Source: Gnetum montanum (taxonomy: Eukaryota; Streptophyta; Gnetopsida; Gnetales; Gnetaceae). Taken from it: DNA of 41,041 nt. A model generated the notes under the pieces. That model worked only from the letters and a program-made list of their open reading frames with translations. It did not search any database and was not told where the DNA came from. The stretch is taken from positions 972,486 through 1,013,526 of the forward strand of contig MNCI01015796.1 of NCBI GenBank assembly GCA_015680685.1, in the 5' to 3' direction. Of this stretch, positions 34,180-41,041 are shown piece by piece; positions within the stretch are counted from its first letter, which is position 1; every line of letters starts with the position of its first letter. The position numbers and the translations under genes are program-made.

Positions 34180-34962
34180 TGATGAGCCATGATATCGCGT
34201 ACGCAATATCGTGTCCCATCTTATTATCTATAAATAAGAGGTGGCTTCCCTTGTTTTAGGCAGTTAGACTTAGACCCTTAGCCAAACTATAGTATTTTTA
34301 CCATTCCAGAGTTAGAATAATTTCCATGTGCCAGCAGTAGGAGTCTTAAAAAGTGAATGGATCTTTATTCGAGCAAATTGTACCTGAGCACACATTTGTG
34401 TACGACAATAAAGACAAACTTTACGATAAACCTTGCAACATATGGACTAAGCTAAATAGTAATTAATTATTGTTGGATGTTTAAATGATTTCTTAGTTAA
34501 TTAATCTCTCTCTCAACCCTTAACTCTCCTAGTTAAGTACACTCAGTATGACCTCTTCGAGCATGTGTGTAGCGCTTGGTAACCTAGTAACGATCAGTGT
34601 TTGGTAATCCCAACAGCATTACACTGGTTCAGGATGTGTGCGGAAAGTGGGAATAGATACTAGTGTTAGGAACAATTAGAACCTAGTTAGTGAATAGTTA
34701 ATATAATTTAGTCACTTAGTTTCCTTCATCTTTCCCTATTAGTGTAAAGAAATTAAAAAGATAAAAGCTATAAAAATCACATACCTTAAGCTTACTTAAC
34801 CATACAACCTGACAATATAAGTAAGTTTGGGAAGACAGTGATTGATTAACCTTAAGTGTTCCATTAGGGCACATAAGCACTTAGTCCTTGGATTTTGATC
34901 GGATCGTGTGTAAAATGCTCGTATTTGTATGGTTGAGTGTAGGGGTACCTCGCCACTCATCA
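34180..34962 (+). mobile_element. 5' LTR of C2
   Basis: It runs from TGATGAG to CTCATCA, a perfect 7-bp terminal inverted repeat, 783 bp. U3 is very short: the palindrome (about 34191-34213, decayed to ATATCGTG on one side) and TATA lie within 60 bp of the left end. An AATAAA polyadenylation signal at 34407-34412 is conserved on the minus strand of C3, so R lies around 34260-34430 and U5 is long. Confidence 0.85.
34229..34236 (+). promoter_or_regulatory. TATA box of C2 LTR
   Basis: TATAAATA in CTATAAATAAGAGG, preceded by the GATATCGCGTAC palindrome. The box and the following AAGAGG are identical in C1 and C3. Confidence 0.65.
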
Positions 34963-34963
34963 T

Positions 34964-34980
34964 TGGCACCATTGCTGGGG
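34964..34980 (+). other. Primer binding site of C2 (tRNA-Asp type)
   Basis: TGGCACCATTGCTGGGG, one base after the LTR, matches the expected TGGCGCCGTTGCCGGGG at 14 of 17 positions. All three changes are at former CpG sites. Confidence 0.85.
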
Positions 34981-35107
34981 ACTTAGTTGTTTGTGCACTA
35001 TGTAGAACATAGGAAATCATTCATATCATTGGGAGGCTAGAACAAACCCTTAGGGTTAATCAAGAAAAGATAAGATAACGGTAAATCACACACTGAACAA
35101 AACAAAG

Positions 35108-37538
35108 ATGTCTTCTTCTTCACATAAGAGCACTTCACTACCTAGGACCAACACAAGAGACAGTCGGCGACAGAACACACATAACCAAGATCCGCCAGTT
35201 CCTCAACAATTTTGGGTGGTATATACTCATCACAATGAGTATGTAACTAACTTTACCTTTATTCTCCATCAAGATGAACAACTACATTGGAGAGATTTGG
35301 AAGGTAACATAGTATTGCCTCCAGACCAATCAGTCCCCAAAATGCTCCTTCGTGCTCTCTCATAAATAGGCATGTCATTTTTGTATGCAGAATATGTTGC
35401 ATGCGATCATGACACAAGGGACTACCATCCCACAGAAGTGCAATGTCAAAGGGACTTGCAAAAGGAGATATATCATACATCCTTGAAGGGTAAATGGCCC
35501 CATAACGCTCTGCATGTCTTGAGCAAAATTGAGGGTGGTGAACCTGCTTCAGTAGGATCCCCACCAAATGATGTTCCCCCTCCTAATGATGGTCATGAGG
35601 TGGTGTATCAGAACCTACACTCCACATTTCACAACCCTATTTCTAATGCCCATGAACATGACGTGTTCAATGAGGGAACACAAACACATGATAAGGGCAG
35701 ACGTTCTGATCGTGATCACGATCGTGGTAGGGACCATAGAAGAGAAGGTAGAAAACACCATCATGGTGATGGTTCTCCTTCTTCTTCACCTTCATCATCA
35801 CATTCACCCTCTCCTTTAGTATCCAACTATAGTCATAATGAACCCAACTATGAGGATAAAGGTAAACAAAGTGAAAAACATCGACGAGACAGTTGAGAGC
35901 GAGGATGAGGGCACTCTAAGGAATCAAGGCATGGAAGAAGGGAGAGTAGGGAACCACGTAGACATCATAGATTCTATGAAGGAAATGACCATGAAGAACC
36001 CCTACTTGCAACTAGAAGCATGTTAGACATAATGGAGGCCATAAGAGTTCCCACAAGGCACCAAAAGATAGTAGGATCAAGAGGTTAGACATGAATAACA
36101 TCCCATGGTTTGAGGGGGGATACAATGCTGATCCTAAAAATCACCTACAAGAATTCCATGATGCATGTGCCTTGCAGAACATAGAAAATGAGTGGTAAAA
36201 ATTGAAGTTGTTCCCAAGGACACTAGTGAAAGAAGCAGAAAGCTGGTACCGGTCCTTAGAACTGGAATCCATTCGGAGGTGGAGTACGATGTTAGAACTG
36301 TTTAATGAAAAGTATCAAATGTGCTCTTGAGTGTCTAACCTGCGAAAGCAAATCCAAGGATGGAAGAAAGGTAATCATGAATCCTTGGATGCTGCCATGG
36401 ATTGTTATTATGCGCTTTTACATCGTTTCCCAGGCCATGGTTATTCACAGTGGGATCAACTACGCCATCTCGTAGATGGACTTAGGCATGAAACAAGGAG
36501 AACCCTTGGAACGTATGCCCAAGGGAGATTATCAGAGCTTAGGTCTCATCAGGTTCATAGATTACTAGAGAAAGTAGCCAAGGAAGAAGGGGAGCTACAT
36601 AAGAGAGAAAGTGTGGAAGAGTACAATCGAGATCCTTCCCTTTGAAAAAGGGAAGTGAGATTCTGTGAGGAGGAGGAAGAGTCACCACTCGAAGAGATGG
36701 TGAATAGGAAAACCTTGTAGCTCCAAAAATTAACAACAGGGGTATCGGCAAAGGTAGACCAAATGTGGGACTCCCTGGAGAGTAGGTTTGAAACTATTCT
36801 TAAAATCATAGAGGAGTCTAGGGAGCAAGATAGTGACTATGATAAAAAGAAAAAGAGAGAAGTGGTCAATGCACATAACAAAGGTAAGTGTAAAATGGCC
36901 ATCACCAAAGAGGTTGTGGATTCAGATACGGACAATGACGATGGATGTGAGATATGCCAATACGACCATCATAAGGGATGTTGTCTAATGATCTCACATC
37001 TACAAGAGTCTGGGGTGTATGCACTCAACCCACGACTTAAGAAATAGCAAACACCCCAATAGTTACCTTATCCTCAAGATAACCCAAGGCAATTCCACCA
37101 ACCTTTAATGTATTATCCAAGTGGCACTCCACCACAACCTGTTGAGTAACACCAACAGTGGAAATACCCATAGTCATGGAGGATGCCACCAACAAGGCAA
37201 CAGTACCCCTACTGGCAACCAGATCCATATGGCTATTATGTGCAGTAGCCAATCTCTCCATGTGACATCAAAACATCTACCAAGCTCGAGAGTATTATAG
37301 GACTCCTTCTCCTATGGGAGATAACCCACAGACATACCATCCTCCAAATCCATCCGCAACTCTCACACCAATAGCTCCATTACCGCCTGCTCCAGCAATG
37401 CAAGGGGAGCTCCCTATTCAACCGCAACAACGCAATGTCACGAGGGCTGTGAATCCTCAACCCGTAGTTGGTTCTGACAAAATTATGAAGAGAAGACCTT
37501 TCTTCAAAATCAATAGTCCAACCAAGCCCTCATAACCA
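35108..37538 (+). pseudogene. gag: Ty3/gypsy (Athila-like) Gag of C2
   Basis: The ATG at 35108 follows the PBS by about 130 nt and begins MSSSSHKSTSLPRTNTRD. The same frame runs to 35896 with one TAA (35363). It encodes an unusual Arg/His/Ser-rich stretch (RRSDRDHDRGRDHRREGRK, then SPSSSPSSSHSPSP). After a shift the Gag domain reads WFEGGYNADPKNHLQEFHDA, WYRSLELESIRRW, RKQIQGWKKG and FPGHGYS. It is clearly homologous to C1 Gag. An acidic region and the short Cys-His motif CEICQYDHHKGCC (36945-36983) follow, then a P/Q-rich tail to about 37538. Stops are mostly TAG/TAA for Gln and TGA for Arg. Several frameshifts are present. Confidence 0.8.
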
Positions 37539-37649
37539 CAAGTGGTTGAACATTTAAACATCTCCCTATCAAATAAGGCTTCATGGTTCCCTTCAAACCA
37601 AACACCGAGTTCAACACATACGGTTATGTTAACACATGCCATTACTGAC

Positions 37650-38054
37650 TAGATTAAGGTAGGCCACCTTCCCAAGAAATTCTTTGATCCTAGAAGCCCC
37701 CTAATTTATCTCCAAGTCACTGGGAATGAACCATGTAAATCTCTTCTGGACTCAGGTTCCGGAGTCAACTTAATCTCACAAGATATGTACAAAGCCTGGA
37801 ACCTACCTCCATTAAGGAAGAGTAATATTCTCCTTGAGTTGGCTGACCAGTCTATCATTGTCCCTTTGGGACTGGTGGAGGACATTGTTATCATTGTGTG
37901 TGGATGGTCATATCCAGTTGATTTCCTAGTGATACAAGTGAACAACGGTAAAGGGGATTTCCCAATAATAATGGGAAGAGCATGGCTAAGTACTATAGAT
38001 GCATGCCTAGGGATCTGCAATCTTTCCCTAGATATATCCAAGAAGAACACTTAA
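37650..38054 (+). pseudogene. Aspartic protease of C2
   Basis: This would cut the Gag-Pol polyprotein. The frame reads GHLPKKFFDPRSPLIYLQVT, the active-site block SLLDSGSGVNLIS (DSG at 37749-37757) and LELADQSIIVPLGLVEDIVI. It ends with FPIIMGRAWLSTIDA, the second conserved block (usual form ILGRPFLAT). This order is typical of Athila/Tat proteases. The core itself has no stop; the first stop is TAA at 38052-38054, again at a likely Gln codon, and the reading continues as GKIEKKKVPCIAYSDIG into the linker to RT. Confidence 0.8.
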
Positions 38055-38399
38055 GGAAAGATTGAGAAGAAGAAAGTTCCATGCATCGCATACAGTGACA
38101 TAGGGTGTAATTACATGCAAAGATCATATGTTATGCAAAGTTTAGCATTGCCTGCATGCAATCGGTGTGCACAAGACATTAATATACAAAAGTGACTGTA
38201 TGTAGCAGCCACATGACAAGAAGACACCTAATGGCTGATGGCTAATCAAGAGAGAAACTCACTAATGTGCATGAAACTAACTGAGGGAATAACTAGTGCT
38301 TATATTGAAAGCATAAATACACTAGAGCAAGTCCATTTCCAACTTCCAAGCCTTAACCTTGAACACATCAATTGGGGGAAGTTGGAAATTCCTAAAAAA

Positions 38400-39650
38400 T
38401 TTAAATAAGAGCCCATAGATTTGAAACCATTGCCCACCATTCTGGAATATATGATCCTCGAAAATGTAAAATCAGTGATCATCAACGTAAGACTTGTTCC
38501 CAAACAAAAAGAAAGACTGCTGAAAGTGATAAACAAGTGGTCAAAAGCCTTTGCCTGGTCATACCCCAAATTAACTGGAATAGATCTTAGGATATGCTAG
38601 CATAGGATTTACACTAACCCCTCCATGAAACCTCAGAAATAACCGTAGAGGTGATTGAACCAAAAATTGAAGCAAATAGTAAAGGAAGAAATAGAATAGC
38701 TTCTTAAGGCTAGGTTCATATATCCCATTGCTGATAGTGAATGGGTTAGCCCTTTGGTGATCATGCCTAAAAAGGGAGGTAAATGGAGGGTGTGAATAGA
38801 TTTTAGGCTACTGAATATGGAAACATTTAAGGATCACTTTCCATTGCCATTCGTTGACCAAGTCTTAGACACCATAGCAGGGCATCACTATTTTAGTTTT
38901 TTGGATGGCTATATCAGATACAACCAAATACGGATAGCCCTAGAAGATCAAGCCAAGACAATGTTCACCAGTCCTTAGGGTATGTTTGCATATAAACAAA
39001 TGTTGTTTGGCTTGTACAATCCCCTTCCATGTTTTAACGTTTAGTCCTAAGCATATTCCAACAGTAGATAGGAAATGAAGTGGAAGTCTTTATGGATGAC
39101 TTCTCCACTTATGGAACAAGTTTTGACCAAGCCTTGGACTGATTAGAGTAAGTGTTGAAAATATGCATAGAAACCAACTTAAGGCTTAATTGGCAAAAAA
39201 GCCATTTAACGGTCCAAGAAGGTGTAGTACTGGGGCATAAGGTTTCACATTCAGGAATAGAGGTGGACCTAGATAAAGTTAGGGTAATCCAAGGAATCAC
39301 CCATCAACCAAAACCTGTCAAAGACATTCGTTCATTCCTTGGACATACTAGCTATTATAGGAGATTCATTGAGAACTTCTCTAAGATTTTCAAATCATTG
39401 GTAGAGCTAACAAAGAAGGACGCACCATTTGAATGGACCAGGGAATGTGAACGAGCATTCCAGGCTCTGAAATAAAAACTTGTAGAAACTCCCATTCTAC
39501 AAGCTCCTGACTGGTCCAAACTGTTCCATATAATGACTGACACATCCAATTATGCTTTAGGAGCCATACTTCCATAGTTAGATGACCAAAAACGTCCTTA
39601 CCACATTCATTGTGCAAGTAGGAGTATCGCCAGTGCACAACTTAACTACA
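38400..39650 (+). pseudogene. Reverse transcriptase and partial RNase H of C2
   Basis: This would copy element RNA into DNA. RT starts with EPIDLKPLPTILEYMILEN and KAFAWSYPKLTGIDL. The palm motifs follow: EWVSPLVIMPKKGGKWRV (about 38740-38795), FPLPFVDQVLDTIAGHHYF and SFLDGY, carrying the first Asp. The catalytic box FMDDF is at 39089-39103. LNWQKSHLTV, GHKVSHSGIEVD and FLGHTSYYRRFIENFSKI are thumb/connection blocks. RNase H begins FHIMTDTSNYALGAILPQL and stops at SAQLNY where C3 is inserted. About ten stops and two or three shifts break it. The PKKGG..FMDDF combination points to the Athila branch. Confidence 0.85.
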
Positions 39651-40019
39651 TGATGAGTGGCGAGGTACCCCTACACTCCACCATACGAATACGAGCGTAC
39701 ACGCGCGATCCGGTCGAACTTTGCAGACTAAATGCCTTAACGCCACAAGAAACACTTGGGGTTAATCGTTCGTTGTCTTCCCAGGCTTGCTTGTATGTGT
39801 CACGGTGTATGGTTAAGCAAGTCTGAGGTATGTGATTTTTTTGGTATTTTCGGCTTATCTTCTATGCTACCAGGAGAAAGGGTTGAGAAAACTAAACTAA
39901 CTCTAACTAAGATCTAAGTCTAAATTAACTAGCGTCAGCATCCGTTCCCACTTGCCGGACACACCCTGAACTATGCAACTGCAGCTTACCAAACGCTAAT
40001 CGTTACTGGGATCGCCACA

Positions 40020-40350
40020 CGTAACGCAAGTGCTCGAAGTGGTCGTACTGAGGCACCTATTTAGCCTACGTGTGATAAGCAGCCGATTCCTTAGCCAGCC
40101 GTACACACCCGTGGGTGCTCGTAACTAAGTCGTACTTATCACACGATCTAGCCTAGCAATGAGCAGCCGATTCCTCAACTAGCCGTACACATTAGACCCG
40201 GGAGTTACCAAGCGCAGAATCCTGGAATACGCTACTGGGTTACCAAGCATCCAATGCTCGTAATTGAGTCGTACTCATGCATTGCGTCAAGCAGCCGATT
40301 CCTTGACTAGCCGTACACGTCCGTAGACGCTCGTAATCAAGTCGTACTTG
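40020..40350. repeat. Tandem modules in the C3 LTR
   Basis: GCAGCCGATTCCT...AGCCGTACAC occurs at 40079-40106, 40163-40190 and 40291-40318. It alternates with GCTCGTAAYYRAGTCGTACT at about 40117, 40256 and 40329 (and a shorter GCTCGAAGTGGTCGTACT at 40032). C1 and C2 LTRs carry only one such pair. Confidence 0.75.
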
Positions 40351-40596
40351 AACGCACTAGGAAAGCAGGAAAGAAAGCAATAAATGAAACCACGTGCTGC
40401 AAGGTTTATCCAAACAAGTTCGTCTTTATTGCCGTACACAACTTGGGTTCAGGTTACAAGCTGCTCGAATAAAGAGCCGTTCACTCTAGGACTCCTACTG
40501 CGGGCACATGGGGAAAAATTCTAACTCTGGAGTGATCAATCTGCCAGAGCTTCGCTACACTAGCCAGGATTGGGAAATGAAGGGAGTGCCGCCTCT

Positions 40597-40680
40597 TATT
40601 TATAGAAATGGCGGCGGGACGCGATATCGCGTACGCGATATCGCAGGAGAAGACGCGATATCGCGGCCTAGTGTAAATCG
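40597..40680 (-). promoter_or_regulatory. C3 U3 promoter with GATATCGCG palindromes
   Basis: TATAAATA on the minus strand (40604-40597) lies 17 bp from a 24-bp perfect palindrome (40621-40644: GCGATATCGCGT plus its reverse complement). A further ACGCGATATCGCGG unit is at 40653-40666. U3 from palindrome to LTR start is only about 90 bp. Confidence 0.65.
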
Positions 40681-40690
40681 CGTCTCATCA

Positions 40691-40697
40691 TACCCCC
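40691..40697 (-). other. Polypurine tract of C3
   Basis: The minus strand reads CATGGGGGTA followed by TGATGAG. CTCGAGGACGAG lies 20 bp upstream as in C1. Confidence 0.75.
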
Positions 40698-41041
40698 ATG
40701 ACTGAATGAAAACTCGTCCTCGAGTTCCTTACAATGATATCAGGTAGGTATGGGATTATTAGGGAAAATGGAACTAATGGGATGACATGTGAACGGTCTT
40801 TATTACAAGACTTGACAAAAACTGGTGTTCATGACAACATGGGTGAACACCTTATTACAATGACATCAGGCCACAGTTGGCAGCTGAGAGAAAAGAGGAG
40901 AGAGAATAGAAGAGAAGAAAGAAGAAGATTCTTGTTGCTGCCAACGACTAGATTGTGCCTTTCGTTGTCCATCTGTAAGCGCGTTATCAACTCCATTACT
41001 TGCATGCTGCTTCAGCGCTGCTCCATTCCAAGTGTCTACTC
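40698..41041 (-). other. C3 interior, 3' end
   Basis: The first ~70 bp align with C1 (8186-8260). Beyond that no similarity to the C1 ORF2 end is seen, and the minus strand has no clear frame in what is visible. A purine-rich stretch (GAGAGAAAAGAGGAGAGAG) is at about 40885-40930. Whether C3 carries pol or the accessory ORF cannot be told here. Confidence 0.5.

Larger units (their letters stand above)
34180..39650 (+). mobile_element. Athila-like Ty3/gypsy element C2, 5' part (interrupted by C3)
   Basis: Order: 5' LTR (34180-34962), tRNA-Asp-type PBS (34964-34980), gag (35108-37538), protease (37650-38054), RT (38400-39300) and RNase H (39430-39650). C3 then interrupts it in RNase H. Integrase, the 3' LTR and the right target duplication would lie beyond the window. 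Domain order and RT/protease motifs fit the Athila/Tat branch. LTR ends, PBS and gag are shared with C1. It sits inside the B3 integrase; the left target duplication would be GGCAT (34175-34179). Confidence 0.85.
39651..40690 (-). mobile_element. 3' LTR of C3 (1,040 bp, expanded)
   Basis: It runs from TGATGAG to CTCATCA. It is about 240 bp longer than the C1 and C2 LTRs because the module region 40020-40350 is repeated. AATAAAGAC (minus strand, about 40426), TATAAATA (minus, 40604-40597) and the palindrome (40621-40644) are intact. Confidence 0.85.
39651..41041 (-). mobile_element. Family-C element C3, 3' end (inserted in C2 RNase H, runs off the right edge)
   Basis: A full 3' LTR (39651-40690), polypurine tract and 350 bp of interior are visible on the minus strand. 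The bases before the LTR are CTACA; the partner duplication lies outside the window. The sequence is visibly less decayed than C1 or C2 (palindrome and CpG sites mostly intact), which suggests a younger insertion. Confidence 0.85.

Noticed and set aside
35259-35567. Minus-strand 102-residue frame over the C2 Gag N-terminus
   Set aside because: Shadow of the plus-strand gag frame. It has no motif of its own.
39152-39475. Intact 107-residue ORF as a functional RT gene
   Set aside because: It is only the thumb/connection part of RT. The catalytic part upstream is broken by stops, and RNase H is cut by C3.
1-41041. tRNA, rRNA, snoRNA or host protein-coding gene
   Set aside because: No cloverleaf-like sequence apart from primer binding sites, no rRNA stretches, and no multi-exon frame matching a host protein could be recognised by eye.

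Overview
This window looks like repeat-filled nuclear DNA of a large-genome land plant. Both strands are AT-rich, every coding trace belongs to an LTR retrotransposon, and no convincing host gene, tRNA, rRNA or bacterial-style operon is visible. A conifer or other gymnosperm would fit, but the sequence alone does not settle the species. Nearly all open frames are short pieces of decayed gag, pol or accessory ORFs, broken by stops and frameshifts. I name the families here A to E for convenience.

Layout. (1) 1-1490: minus-strand 3' LTR and 3' flank of a Tat-like Ty3/gypsy element, copy B1. (2) 2758-7378 and 15658-21133: a minus-strand Ty1/copia-like element that carries gag only (family A, copy A2). 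Its 5' LTR is at 20010-21133, PBS at about 20000 and gag at 18182-19950. Its 3' LTR is cut into three pieces by two insertions: a plus-strand A fragment (A3, 2855-6913) and a gypsy element (C1, 7379-15652). (3) C1 is a structurally complete minus-strand LTR element. It has two LTRs, a tRNA-Asp-type PBS, gag, a long accessory ORF resembling the putative plant transposon protein family followed by coiled coil, a polypurine tract and a 5-bp target duplication. It has no recognisable pol. (4) 21134-24384: B2, another Tat-like 3' end, with a truncated family-C LTR inside its LTR. (5) 24385-25614: a plus-strand A LTR (A4). (6) about 25900-26760: plus-strand Tat/Ogre-like protease remnant (E). (7) 27440-30600: minus-strand decayed ORF of the C1 accessory type, with intron-like interruptions (D). 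(8) 30940-34179: B3, 3' LTR plus integrase C-terminal half. (9) 34180-39650: C2, a plus-strand Athila-like gypsy element with LTR, PBS, gag, protease, RT and RNase H, inserted into the B3 integrase. (10) 39651-41041: C3, a minus-strand family-C element inserted into the C2 RNase H and running off the window.

How the parts relate. C1, C2 and C3 share LTR ends (TGATGAG...CTCATCA), a promoter-proximal palindrome built on GCGATATCGC, and a TATAAATA box. C1 and C2 also share the PBS and a homologous gag. C2 has pol, while C1 has the accessory ORF in place of pol, so they look like an autonomous/non-autonomous pair. Nesting gives a relative order: A and B are older, C1 and C2 inserted into them, and C3 inserted into C2.

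The best candidates for something new are the palindromic U3 element and its stray internal copy in C1, and the accessory ORF with a splice acceptor directly before its ATG. The gag-only copia family with a conserved GTAAG after the gag stop is also worth attention. All statements come from reading by eye; alignments and percent identities are approximate.
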